Source: Thalassotalea hakodatensis
Lineage (GTDB): Bacteria > Pseudomonadota > Gammaproteobacteria > Enterobacterales > Alteromonadaceae
DNA: 64,000 nucleotides
Direction: 5' to 3'
Assembly (NCBI RefSeq): GCF_030295995.1
Contig: NZ_AP027365.1
Span: 496,001 to 560,000, forward strand
Numbering within the stretch: position 1 is the first letter of the stretch; every line of letters begins with the position of its first letter. Of this stretch, positions 1-8,242 are shown one piece after another. Position numbers and translations under genes: made by a program. The notes beneath the pieces are model-generated. The model was not told where the DNA came from and searched no databases. It worked only from the letters and a program-made list of their open reading frames with translations.

Positions 1-423
1 TGCCAACAAGAATTACAAGATGAGTTTAACCGTCGAGTGAGAGTTGATTATGAGGAAATAAGAGACTTTTTAGTCTTACATTATTGCACCACTTCACGAG
101 AAGATACTGAATTTTGGCGTTGGTGTAAACAAATGCCTATTCCTGAATCACTACAACAAAAAATTGATTTTTTTAAAGCGTCTGGAGGATTAATACCGGG
201 TGTTGAGTCGCTATTTCAACCGTCAAGTTGGTATGCCATATTTAATGGTATGAAGGTGATGCCGACACGCTATAATCCTGCGTTAGATACTTTAGCACCA
301 GAAAAACTCAAAACGATATTGGCTAAAGGCGCGAATGGTTTAATTGAGATTGCCGAAAAACAACCGAGTCACGATCAATTTCTTGAGCAGTATTGTCAAG
401 CACCTTTACCAGGTAATAAGTAA
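1..423 (+). CDS. Flavin-dependent tryptophan halogenase, C-terminal part (5' end outside window)
   Basis: The frame is open from the first base, so this is the tail (about 140 residues) of a longer gene. It contains the late conserved block of the tryptophan halogenase family: E-x-I-R-D-F-L-V-L-H-Y, then F-W-R-W-C and a P-S-S-W-Y segment. The same blocks occur in the complete paralogue at 3538-5046 (I-R-D-F-L-I-L-H-Y, F-W-R-H-C, A-A-S-W), which supports the call. The family uses FADH2 and oxygen to chlorinate or brominate indole-type substrates, but the substrate here is unknown. Members found in marine Alteromonadales often sit in TonB-receptor/polysaccharide loci, which fits the GlcNAc genes nearby. 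The TAA stop at 421-423 coincides with the first bases of a MITE-like repeat. Confidence 0.85.
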   Translation, partial: CQQELQDEFNRRVRVDYEEIRDFLVLHYCTTSREDTEFWRWCKQMPIPESLQQKIDFFKASGGLIPGVESLFQPSSWYAIFNGMKVMPTRYNPALDTLAPEKLKTILAKGANGLIEIAEKQPSHDQFLEQYCQAPLPGNK

Positions 424-444
424 TACCATATATGGACTCTCTCC

Positions 445-694
445 GATTGCAAGATAGTAATTGATAGGGTTTCAAAGTTCATTGCTGCCATATATTCGGC
501 TTTTTTATGAGCGGATTTATCCGCTCTAGCCCTGATGGATATCCGCCCCTATTACCTTATCAATCTCGACGGCTTCTAACAGCCCTTGGTATTATCAGGT
601 TTTAATAGAGCGGCTCTGAACCGTTTTCCGTCAATATCTATCTTTGCAATTTTTGCTTTTGAATGTTATTCCGTTTTATCTGTGATTGTTTGCT
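445..694 (-). ncRNA. Candidate bridge (seek) RNA region of the IS1111-type element
   Basis: This non-coding stretch lies 3' of the transposase gene, where IS1111-group elements encode their guide RNA. It contains a strong hairpin (GAGCGGAT/ATCCGCTC, 509-526). It also has TTGGTATTA at 586-594, which read on the minus strand gives TAATACCAA. The actual target begins TAATACCA (421-428) and the related repeat end at 61866-61907 begins TAATACCAA. I did not find a second guide matching the right flank. No expression evidence exists and the RNA ends cannot be defined from sequence alone. Confidence 0.4.
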
Positions 695-1708
695 TTAAGC
701 AAACTTATAATCTTCTTCCTTAACAACCATAGCCCATGCCATTCTTGCCATCTTATTGGCTAAGGCCACTACCGCTTTATTAAACGGCAGTCGTTCACGT
801 AGACTACTCGCCCACTGACTCACTTTATCGGTTTTATTCCCTGCTTTTACTAATGCAGCCCTGGCACCGTTAATGAGTTGGGTTCGTAAATAAGTATTCC
901 CTCGTTTACTAATGCCTTTTAAGTTTGGGTTGTCTCCCGTTGTATGCTGTTTGGCCACTAAACCAAGCCATGCAGCAACATGACGGCCATTTTTAAACGC
1001 TTTTCCATCACCAACTGCGCTATAAAAAGCCGTTGCGATGATAGCGCCTATCCCTGTCATTGTTTTTAATCTTTCGCATACTTTCTTTGTCTTACTAAGT
1101 GTACTTAGCTCTTTGTCTAATGCCTTGATTTGCTCATCGAGTCCAGTTAATTCGTCATACAAATTGGATATATGTCTGCGTGATAACACGGTGAGTTTAT
1201 TCTCTGCATCTTCTAAAATATCAGGTACAGCTTTTCTCACTTGATTTGCCCCTTGAGCGATACTTATACCGTACTCAGCTAATAACCCTCGAGTTTGATT
1301 GATTAATGCGGTTCTAAATTTTATTCGTCGTTCTCTGATTCGATGTAAAAGTTGAATATCTTGCTGCTCTACATTTTTTATCGGAACAAAGCGCATATTC
1401 ACGCGTTGTGATGCTTCAGCTATCGCCTCCGCATCATTAAAGTCATTTTTATTACCTTTTCGATAAGGAACAACATATTGCGGTGCAATGACTTTAACTT
1501 CATGACCGTAACTTTTTATAGTTTGCGCCCAGTAATTAGTGGAGCCACAGGCTTCCATAACAACAATCGAAGACTCTAAATTAGCAAAGTACGCTTTAAT
1601 ATTCGCACGTTTCAGCTTTTTCTTTTTGAGCACCTTTCCCATGTTTGATAACCAAACTAAATGAAAAATGTTCTTGGCGATATCTAAACCTATTGTTACT
1701 TTATTCAT
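695..1708 (-). CDS. IS110/IS1111 family transposase
   Basis: This 337-residue protein has the two-part structure of IS110 transposases. The N-terminal RuvC-like DEDD domain shows G-L-D-I-A-K near residue 8, V-V-M-E-A-C-G and an N-D-F-N-D-A-E-A-I-A acidic motif. The C-terminal Transposase_20 domain shows M-T-G-I-G, W-L-G-L and G-I-S-K-R-G-N, which contains the serine expected to act as nucleophile. Length and reading frame look intact, so the element may still be active. Transposases of this family use an RNA encoded in the element's non-coding end to choose donor and target sequences. Confidence 0.9.
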   Translation of the reverse strand: MNKVTIGLDIAKNIFHLVWLSNMGKVLKKKKLKRANIKAYFANLESSIVVMEACGSTNYWAQTIKSYGHEVKVIAPQYVVPYRKGNKNDFNDAEAIAEASQRVNMRFVPIKNVEQQDIQLLHRIRERRIKFRTALINQTRGLLAEYGISIAQGANQVRKAVPDILEDAENKLTVLSRRHISNLYDELTGLDEQIKALDKELSTLSKTKKVCERLKTMTGIGAIIATAFYSAVGDGKAFKNGRHVAAWLGLVAKQHTTGDNPNLKGISKRGNTYLRTQLINGARAALVKAGNKTDKVSQWASSLRERLPFNKAVVALANKMARMAWAMVVKEEDYKFA

Positions 1709-1981
1709 GTGACTCTCTCTACTTTGTTTATGCGAAAACTTACCCCTAACTACTATGGCGCATTATGACGCCGATGGGGAGTGGAGAGAGTCCATTCCAT
1801 TAATTCGCATAAATATTCGGTCATTCAGCGAGAATTAAACGCTTTAGAGGCACGGCGTTGATTGCAGAGAATGGTTATTCAGGAGAACGTGCTCCTGCGT
1901 TCTCTAATAAGCTACATCCTTGTAGCGTCCTTTTCAAAATCAACAACACAGGCTATGAAGCGTTTAAACTCGCCCTTTGGG

Positions 1982-3258
1982 CTGACGAATCCCCAAAAAA
2001 TGACAAGCACAACATTTTATGATCTTATTAGTTCGCCAAAACAAAAATAAGAGTAAAATGCTATGCCTGAATCCTTACTTTGCCATAACTTCTTTGATAA
2101 GTCCTTATCGAATTTCAATCAAGCGAGAATGAAGACACTTAAAGCATGCTCTGAAGCACTTATAGCGTCTGATAGATTAACCTTAACAAGTTTGGGGCGT
2201 TACTTAGCTGGGCGTGCGAACATTAAGCATAAAATAAAAAGGGTTGATCGTTTTCTTAATAACGAGCATTTGTTTAACCAACAAGTTGAAATATACGCTT
2301 CGTTGGCCAAGCCAATCATTAGCAACTTGCCTTGTTTAGCCATTGCAGTGGACTGGAGTGGTTGTTGCCGTTCAGATTACCACCTGCTTAGAGCGAGTTT
2401 ACTCGTTGATGGTCGTTCTTTAGTGCTTTACAACATGGTTGTTGAATTAAAAGATTTTGATACGCCAGAAACCAATGCCAGATTTTTAGACAACCTCCTT
2501 CAAGTTATTGGTGAACACCGGTCCGTTTATATTTTGTCAGATGGTGGTTTTCTTACTCCTTGGTATACTAAAGTCCGTTCATTAGGATGGCACTTTATTG
2601 GCCGTCTCAGAGGCACGATGACATGTAAGTTAGAAGGTAAAAATACTTGGGAAAAACTCCCTGCCTTTCATCAGGGAGCGAGCTGTCAACCAACTCGACT
2701 TGGCAAAGCGAGGGTTACTCAACACAGTCCAACAGCATGTGATGCATTTCTCCATTTGTACAAAGGAAAATACAAAGGACGAAAAGGGAATAGCCGTTTT
2801 ACTAAAGATACTCGCATGTATCGACGGCATGCTCATGAGCCATGGTTACTCGCAACATCAGATAATACACTCACTAGTGATCAAGTAATTAAGTTGTACA
2901 GTAAAAGGATGCAAATTGAGCAAAACTTTCGCGATGACAAAAGCCAACAATATGGCTTTTCGTGGCGGTTTAGTAAAACACAAGGCGTAAGGCGAATGAG
3001 TGCCTTGTGCTTAATTGCATGTTTAGCTAGTCTATTACTTTGGTTTGTTGGCTTTGAAGGGGAGCAGCGCAATTGGCAAATAATGTTTCAGGCTAATACG
3101 ATAAAACACCGCAGAGTTCTATCGTTTCTTACATTGGCGAAGCAAGTAATTCGGCATAGACTCCACAAAATTAAAAATCACTATCTACAGAAAAGTCGAG
3201 AAAACTTTTTAGCTTATTATCAAATATGTTCAGTTATATAAAAATGGGGATCCGTCAG
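1982..3258 (+). mobile_element. IS10-like insertion sequence (IS4 family)
   Basis: The element is 1277 bp and starts CTGACGAATCCCCA, with the complementary end TGGGGATCCGTCAG at 3245-3258. This matches the CTGA..GATCCCC ends typical of the IS10 group. It is flanked by 9-bp direct repeats differing at one base (CCCTTTGGG at 1973-1981, CCCTTCGGG at 3259-3267), the duplication length expected for IS10. It lies inside the MITE-like repeat and carries one intact transposase gene. Confidence 0.85.
2063..3241 (+). CDS. IS4 family (IS10-like) DDE transposase
   Basis: This 392-residue protein has the DDE catalytic signatures of the IS4 family. These are A-V-D-W-S-G (first Asp), Y-I-L-S-D-G-G-F (second Asp) and the Y-(2)-R-(3)-E-(6)-K signature in YSKRMQIEQNFRDDK, which supplies the Glu. 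The gene fills almost the whole element and ends close to the right inverted repeat, as in IS10. Start and stop look intact, with no frameshift. It catalyses cut-and-paste movement of the element. Confidence 0.9.
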   Translation: MPESLLCHNFFDKSLSNFNQARMKTLKACSEALIASDRLTLTSLGRYLAGRANIKHKIKRVDRFLNNEHLFNQQVEIYASLAKPIISNLPCLAIAVDWSGCCRSDYHLLRASLLVDGRSLVLYNMVVELKDFDTPETNARFLDNLLQVIGEHRSVYILSDGGFLTPWYTKVRSLGWHFIGRLRGTMTCKLEGKNTWEKLPAFHQGASCQPTRLGKARVTQHSPTACDAFLHLYKGKYKGRKGNSRFTKDTRMYRRHAHEPWLLATSDNTLTSDQVIKLYSKRMQIEQNFRDDKSQQYGFSWRFSKTQGVRRMSALCLIACLASLLLWFVGFEGEQRNWQIMFQANTIKHRRVLSFLTLAKQVIRHRLHKIKNHYLQKSRENFLAYYQICSVI

Positions 3259-3528
3259 CCCTTCGGGAGCGTGTTAGAGGCGCGATAATTGCGCAAAACG
3301 TGTTTGATGTAGAACAACTATACCTGCACACGTTTCACTTATTCTCCCACCTCTGACATCGCTCTGAACTGACTTAATCTTTATGCGAATTGGTATAACC
3401 TGAGTTCGGCATAACAATTGCGTGAACAGTGTGATAAATAAAAAGCTCACCGTTTCAGTGGATTAGCTAACTTCTTATCCAGAGAGCAGGTTAAGTAATA
3501 ATGTGTTATTTGTGTTTAAATGGTGGTG

Positions 3529-3547
3529 TCCCGAGTTTTACTCGGGA
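3529..3547 (-). terminator. Hairpin overlapping the halogenase stop codon
   Basis: TCCCGAG (3529-3535) pairs with CTCGGGA (3541-3547) around a 5-nt loop that contains the TAA stop of the halogenase gene (minus strand). No strong U-run follows on the minus strand, so it may be an inefficient terminator or an mRNA 3'-end stabiliser. Confidence 0.35.
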
Positions 3548-5046
3548 TTTGCTCGACAATGAGTGTTAATGAAATCTTGGTGTTGCATCGCTTGCTGTGC
3601 AGCATTTTCAATAGATTGTTTCATTTGTGCTAAATTTTTGCTCATCACATCAAAAGGCATGTTAGCAATACGCTCATCAAAACGCTTTTGCTTGATATCA
3701 AAAGCATTGTACATCGTAAGCCAACTAGCTGCTTCGAAGGACTCACTTTCTCGCATGATGATATGCCCGCGGCTTTCAAAAACTGCTATTTTATGCGCTA
3801 ACGTTTCGGGAATATCCATCTTTTGGCAATGACGCCAGAAAGCTGAATCATCACGTTTTGTTGCTTTATAGTGTAAAATGAGAAAGTCGCGAATGTGCTC
3901 AACTTCATCATTATGCAAGCGATTTACTTCATCAATATCATGTTGATTAAAAGATTGATCAGGAAAAAACGTTAATAACTTATCAATGACTGACTGTATT
4001 AACGAAATACTCGTAGATTCTAAAGGTTCTAAAAAGCCAGAAGATAGCCCTATTGCGACACAATTTTTATTCCAAACTTGCTTTCTACGTCCTGGTGTAA
4101 AACGAAATTTTCTCACTTGGTTAATGGTTGCGCCTTGTACACTATCAAGTAAGGTACGTTCGGCGTCATCATCAGTTTGAAATTGACTTGCATAGATATA
4201 GCCATTGCCCATACGGTGTTGTAAAGGGATGCGCCATTGCCAGCCAGATGATTTAGCAATTGAGCGTGTATATGGTGTAGGTTCGCCAACCAGTTCAGTT
4301 TGCACGGCCATAGCGCGATCGCAGATCAACCATTGACTCCAATCTTCATAGCCTGTTTGTAATGCTTCTTCAATCAGCAGGCCTTTAAAGCCAGAACAAT
4401 CAATAAATAAATCCCCTTCAACAATTTCACCATTATCGAGTGTTACAGCAGAAATGAATCCATTATTTTGATTTAATTCAACACTGTTAATGAGAGCATC
4501 TATGTGCTTTACACCTAAATTCATTGCAAAATCTTTTAAAAAGTTAGCGTATAGGCCAGCGTCAAAATGAAAGGCATATTGGTAGTCAGCAAGAGGGCTT
4601 GGCGGGTTAGGGTGAGGCTGAGCAAATTTTCCTTTTTTTGCAAGTACTGCGGGAAAGCAATAATCTTCAATATTTAATGCCGCACCTTGATGGTTTGCTT
4701 GGTTGATATATTGATGAAATTCAATATTGTTAATCGGCATCCCATAGTCAGAGAAAGGATGAAAAAAATTTTCTCCTTGTTGGTGCCAGTTTTCAAATTG
4801 AATACCAAGCTTGAAAGTTGCCTGAGTTGCTTTAATTAAATCGAGTTCGTTAATACCCAAGTTTTTATTATAGCTAACAATATTTGGTATTGTTGCTTCA
4901 CCAACACCAACAGTCCCTAAAGCGCTTGACTCGATAATCGTAACATCAACGTTTTTGCCTTCTAAGAAACGGCCTAAACTTGCTGCACTCATCCAGCCTG
5001 CGGTACCACCACCAACAATGACAACTTTTTTAATGGGCTCTGACAT
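3538..5046 (-). CDS. Flavin-dependent tryptophan halogenase family protein
   Basis: This 502-residue protein begins with the FAD-binding motif V-V-I-V-G-G-G-T-A-G-W at residues 8-17. It carries the halogenase signature W-x-W-x-I-P (SGWQWRIPLQ), the G-V-G-E-A-T-I-P-N block and G-L-S-S-G-F-L-E-P-L-E-S-T near the flavin site, so it looks catalytically complete. The chosen start is the second methionine, preceded by GAGAG; the upstream ATG at 5070 has no ribosome site. Family members halogenate tryptophan or other indoles with a partner flavin reductase. The closest environmental homologues lie in TonB-receptor/carbohydrate loci and their substrates are not known. No flavin reductase gene is adjacent. 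It is a paralogue of the truncated gene at 1-423. Confidence 0.88.
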   Translation of the reverse strand: MSEPIKKVVIVGGGTAGWMSAASLGRFLEGKNVDVTIIESSALGTVGVGEATIPNIVSYNKNLGINELDLIKATQATFKLGIQFENWHQQGENFFHPFSDYGMPINNIEFHQYINQANHQGAALNIEDYCFPAVLAKKGKFAQPHPNPPSPLADYQYAFHFDAGLYANFLKDFAMNLGVKHIDALINSVELNQNNGFISAVTLDNGEIVEGDLFIDCSGFKGLLIEEALQTGYEDWSQWLICDRAMAVQTELVGEPTPYTRSIAKSSGWQWRIPLQHRMGNGYIYASQFQTDDDAERTLLDSVQGATINQVRKFRFTPGRRKQVWNKNCVAIGLSSGFLEPLESTSISLIQSVIDKLLTFFPDQSFNQHDIDEVNRLHNDEVEHIRDFLILHYKATKRDDSAFWRHCQKMDIPETLAHKIAVFESRGHIIMRESESFEAASWLTMYNAFDIKQKRFDERIANMPFDVMSKNLAQMKQSIENAAQQAMQHQDFINTHCRANPE

Positions 5047-5184
5047 AAAGTACACTCTCAACGATTTCAAGATTTATGGGACTATATCACGGGTAATTAG
5101 CGTTAAATAGAAGATTGGTGCAAATAAAATAAAGTGATTAATATGTCTATAACCTAGCGTTGCTTGAGGCTTGTGTAAAGATTT

Positions 5185-5204
5185 TTTTGACAGCGCTGTC
5201 AAAA
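5185..5204. promoter_or_regulatory. Putative NagR (LacI family) operator of the chitobiase gene
   Basis: A perfect 20-bp palindrome, TTTTGACAGCGCTGTCAAAA, with the CG-centred half-sites usual for LacI-family regulators. The core TGACAGCGCTGTCA resembles the NagR site described in Shewanella and other Alteromonadales. A near-identical site precedes nagK (8137-8156). Its position shows that the chitobiase coding region begins downstream, although the frame is open further upstream. Confidence 0.75.
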
Positions 5205-5251
5205 TGAGTCATGTTTATACGATCAATCAAAAAAATAAAATGAGTAGCGAA

Positions 5252-7939
5252 ATGATGAAAAAGAATGACTTTGCCGCTTTAGCGACTGCGGTTGTTATGT
5301 TGTTAGGGTGTGGTAACCCTCAAGCGCCGTCGACTCAAGATGAGCAACCTTCAGAGACAAAAATGCAACAAACGCACTCGTTAACACAACAACAGTTAGA
5401 TAACATTGCTACTTCATTACAGGTAACTTTTGTGCTGGTAACTAACCAAGCTGGCGATAAGTGCGATAAAAATAAAACTGATGGCTTATGCTTTGAGGCA
5501 CAGTTTCAGTTAACGGCAACTGAGGATTTGCCCGCGGCAGGTTGGAGTATTTATTACAGCCAAATTGCACCGTTACACAACTTCGATGGAGAATTATTTA
5601 CCTTAGAACATCTAAATGGCGATCTTCATCGGTTAACGCCAACGGATAAATTTACCGGTATCAACAAAGGCGAAAGTGAAACCATTACTTTCCGTGCGAG
5701 TTTTTGGACCTTGGCGGAATCTGACATCATGCCAAATATGATTATATCGGCACCTGATTTAGCACCAAAAGTTATCGAAAGCACTAAAACTGGCATTGAT
5801 TCAGAAACAAAAATGGAAGTGCTTAAACATGTGAAAAGCTATTCAGATTATCAGCATCATTTTCAACGAACGCCCAGCGATAAAACGCAGTGGTTAACCG
5901 CCGAAGATTTTTATCAAAGAAACAAAGTGCTTGGAGAAAAGTTACTTGATGTGAGCAAGGTGATTATTCCTACGCCAAAAAACATTGTTTTCCCTGAACC
6001 ATCAGGAGTGTTAGAGCTTACTTCTGGCCTTACAGTTGATTACGGTAATGTACCATCAGAAAGTGTTGCCGCAGCGTTGCATCGCCTTACCTTGCTTGGC
6101 GTTGAACAAGCCACAAACGGTGTAAAGGTTAAATTAAGCATAGTGCCAGATCCGGAAAAAATGATTGGTAGTTACACCTTAACAGCTTTAAATACAGGGA
6201 TCCGTATCACCGGTGTTGATGAAGCTGGTGTCTTTAACGGACTACAATCTCTCGCAAGTTTATTGACTGTTAACGAGCCGCGAATACCGTATGTGAGTAT
6301 CCAAGATGAGCCGCTTTTTGAATTTCGAGGATTATTAGTTGATGTAGCACGTAATTTTCGTGATAAAAATTTTATTATCAAGTTAATGGATCAAATGGCG
6401 GCTTATAAACTCAATAAGTTGCATTTACATATGGGTGAAGATGAAGGGTGGCGTTTGGAAATACCAGGGTTACCGGAATTAACAGAGGTAAGCGGTAAAC
6501 GTTGTTTTGATGTTACGGAACAAAAATGTTTAATGCCTCAGCTAGGTGCTGGAGTAGATGAAAATAACAAAAATAATGGTTTTTATAGTGTTGACGATTA
6601 TACCGAAATTTTGAAAGCAGCCACGGCACGTCATATTCAGGTATTACCATCACTTGATATGCCTGGACATTCTCGCGCTGCAATAAAAGCGATGACTGCA
6701 CGCTACAACAAGTACATGCAATTAGAAGATAAAGCAAAGGCAGAGCAGTATTTATTACATGATCCCAATGATATAACTAAGTATTCATCGGTGCAGTTTT
6801 ATAACGACAATACGATTAACGCTTGCCAAGAGTCTTCTTATGCTTTCGTTGAAAAGGTGATGACGGAAGTGAAAAATATTCATCAAGCAGCGGGGCAACC
6901 CTTAACACGCTATCATATTGGCGCAGATGAAACAGCCGGTGCTTGGCTTGAATCGCCTGTGTGTAAAGCCTTTATTGAAAACAATGATAAAGGCGTGACT
7001 GACATGAAGCAGTTAGGTGCATATTTTGTAGAACGCGTTGCCAATATGATCTCTGACATGGGCATAGAACCAGCAGCATGGAGCGATGGCCTAGAGCACG
7101 TAAATAAAGAGAATATGCCAGCGGTAGTGCAAGCGAATTCATGGGGGCATATTCCTTGGGGGGCACACCATGTGGTTAATAAGTTTGTGAATCAAAATTG
7201 GCAGGTGGTGATGTCGACACCTGATGTTACTTACTTTGACTTTCCGTATGAAGCCGACCCTAAAGAGCATGGTTACTATTGGGCATCTCGTCATACAAAT
7301 ACGGAAAAAGTTTTCCAATTTATGCCACAAAACTTACCTGTGCATGCTGAATTTTGGTTAGATAGACAAGACAATCCGTTCTCGATTGACGATACCTTAC
7401 AAAAAGATGAACAAGGCAATGTTATCAATCGTCCGATGAAGCAAGGGCGAAACGTGCTTGGCATTCAAGGGCAACTGTGGAGCGAAAATGTACGGACAGA
7501 CAACGTGGCTGAGTATAAAATTTTTCCAAGGTTAATCGCGTTAGCAGAAAGAGCATGGTACGAGCCTGAATGGGTAGTCACTTATAATTACCAAGGCGCT
7601 AAATACTCACAATCAACCAATGCATTCACCGCAGAAAAAGAAGCATTAAGAAATGAAAAATGGCGTGTATTTGCCAATGCGTTGGGGCAAAAAGAGCTGC
7701 CTAAGCTCGATCTTGCTAGAGTGACCTACCGCTTACCAACGGCCGGTGCACAAATTAAACAAGGAAAGCTGTATGCAAATAGTGCATTTCCGGGACTAAC
7801 CATCGAATATAAAGAAAAAAATAAAAATTGGATAACCTATCAGAAACCTATAGCTGTTAGTAACGATGTAGCAATACGAACTAGCACGCAAGAGGGTGAT
7901 AGGAAAAGTAGAATAACAAAAGTAAGGTTTCAACCGTAG
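5252..7939 (+). CDS. Beta-N-acetylhexosaminidase / chitobiase (GH20), lipoprotein
   Basis: The product (about 895 residues) releases GlcNAc from chitobiose and chito-oligosaccharides. The N-terminus is K-K, a hydrophobic stretch and M-L-L-G-C, a lipoprotein signal pointing to membrane anchoring. A chitobiase carbohydrate-binding-like domain (about residues 50-170) is followed by the GH20b domain. The GH20 barrel carries H-L-H-M-G-E-D-E-G-W-R, L-D-M-P-G-H-S-R and the catalytic pair in H-I-G-A-D-E, and a short C-terminal domain follows. Length matches Vibrio/Serratia chitobiases (about 880). Of several in-frame starts, 5252 gives the best signal peptide; 5240 is also possible. The operator upstream suggests induction by GlcNAc or its derivatives together with the nag operon. 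Confidence 0.93.
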   Translation: MMKKNDFAALATAVVMLLGCGNPQAPSTQDEQPSETKMQQTHSLTQQQLDNIATSLQVTFVLVTNQAGDKCDKNKTDGLCFEAQFQLTATEDLPAAGWSIYYSQIAPLHNFDGELFTLEHLNGDLHRLTPTDKFTGINKGESETITFRASFWTLAESDIMPNMIISAPDLAPKVIESTKTGIDSETKMEVLKHVKSYSDYQHHFQRTPSDKTQWLTAEDFYQRNKVLGEKLLDVSKVIIPTPKNIVFPEPSGVLELTSGLTVDYGNVPSESVAAALHRLTLLGVEQATNGVKVKLSIVPDPEKMIGSYTLTALNTGIRITGVDEAGVFNGLQSLASLLTVNEPRIPYVSIQDEPLFEFRGLLVDVARNFRDKNFIIKLMDQMAAYKLNKLHLHMGEDEGWRLEIPGLPELTEVSGKRCFDVTEQKCLMPQLGAGVDENNKNNGFYSVDDYTEILKAATARHIQVLPSLDMPGHSRAAIKAMTARYNKYMQLEDKAKAEQYLLHDPNDITKYSSVQFYNDNTINACQESSYAFVEKVMTEVKNIHQAAGQPLTRYHIGADETAGAWLESPVCKAFIENNDKGVTDMKQLGAYFVERVANMISDMGIEPAAWSDGLEHVNKENMPAVVQANSWGHIPWGAHHVVNKFVNQNWQVVMSTPDVTYFDFPYEADPKEHGYYWASRHTNTEKVFQFMPQNLPVHAEFWLDRQDNPFSIDDTLQKDEQGNVINRPMKQGRNVLGIQGQLWSENVRTDNVAEYKIFPRLIALAERAWYEPEWVVTYNYQGAKYSQSTNAFTAEKEALRNEKWRVFANALGQKELPKLDLARVTYRLPTAGAQIKQGKLYANSAFPGLTIEYKEKNKNWITYQKPIAVSNDVAIRTSTQEGDRKSRITKVRFQP

Positions 7940-8136
7940 TGAATACGTCGGCAATAACAAGTAAATTTAACAAGGCACTTGGCCTTTTATGGCATTATTT
8001 TATTGCTGACGTTAGCAATGCGTTGAAATTAGTGAATGGATATATTATCACTCGCCTATAAAAGTGTAGAGTAATCAATATTTTGTACACTTATTCATTA
8101 ATTGTTTATAAAAACAGGGTAATTTTCTTAAAAAGT

Positions 8137-8156
8137 AAATGACAACGCTGTCATTT
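8137..8156. promoter_or_regulatory. Putative NagR operator upstream of the nagK-nagBII-nagA-nagP operon
   Basis: AAATGACAACGCTGTCATTT is a palindrome with one mismatched central pair and shares the TGACA-CG-TGTCA core with the site at 5185-5204. It lies about 90 bp before nagK in the 303-bp gap after the chitobiase gene. That gap also holds a weak AAGGC/GCCTT hairpin followed by TTTT (7972-7988), a possible terminator of the chitobiase gene. No other gene is seen in it. Confidence 0.7.
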
Positions 8157-8242
8157 CTGGTTAAGATAAATTTATCTAAATATATAAGTTTTAATTTGTA
8201 ATCAACTTTTAGTATTACAAATGTAGTAAGCATGAGGTCAAA

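Larger units (their letters stand above)
430..1800 (-). mobile_element. IS110 family insertion sequence, IS1111-like
   Basis: The element carries one transposase gene (minus strand), a long non-coding region 3' of that gene (about 260 bp) and a short 5' region (about 90 bp). A perfect 13-bp inverted repeat (ATGGACTCTCTCC at 432-444, complement at 1783-1795) lies just inside the ends, a layout known for the IS1111 subgroup. The 4-bp sequence CCAT occurs at 426-429 and 1797-1800. Removing one copy with the element rejoins taataCCATtaattcgcat, the left end of the MITE-like repeat, so that repeat was the insertion target. Confidence 0.75.
424..3395. repeat. MITE-like repeat element (~315 bp ancestral), split by two insertion sequences
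   Basis: With the two insertion sequences and one copy of each target duplication removed, about 315 bp remain (424-429, 1801-1981, 3268-3395). The ends are imperfect inverted repeats. The left end begins TACCAttaATTCGCATAAA and continues GTCA..TTCAG.GCGA. The right end read in reverse begins TACCAATTCGCATAAA and continues GTCAGTTCAGAGCGA. Both ends are flanked by TAA (421-423 and 3396-3398), compatible with a 3-bp target duplication. No intact ORF survives in the ancestral sequence. The outer 40 bp of the right end (3357-3396) recur identically at 61866-61905. Confidence 0.65.

Noticed and set aside
1038-1244. 68-codon plus-strand frame within the IS110 transposase
   Set aside because: It lies antisense within a well supported transposase gene and has no ribosome site or family resemblance.
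1862-2050. 62-codon frame between the two insertion sequences
   Set aside because: It crosses the left boundary of the IS10-like element (1982), so it is a chance frame across a junction.
2630-3072. Minus and plus frames inside the IS10-like transposase
   Set aside because: They overlap the DDE domain in other frames and show no independent signals.
5171-5251. Upstream TTG start for the chitobiase gene
   Set aside because: It would place a perfect 20-bp LacI-type operator inside the coding region and add residues before a normal lipoprotein signal.
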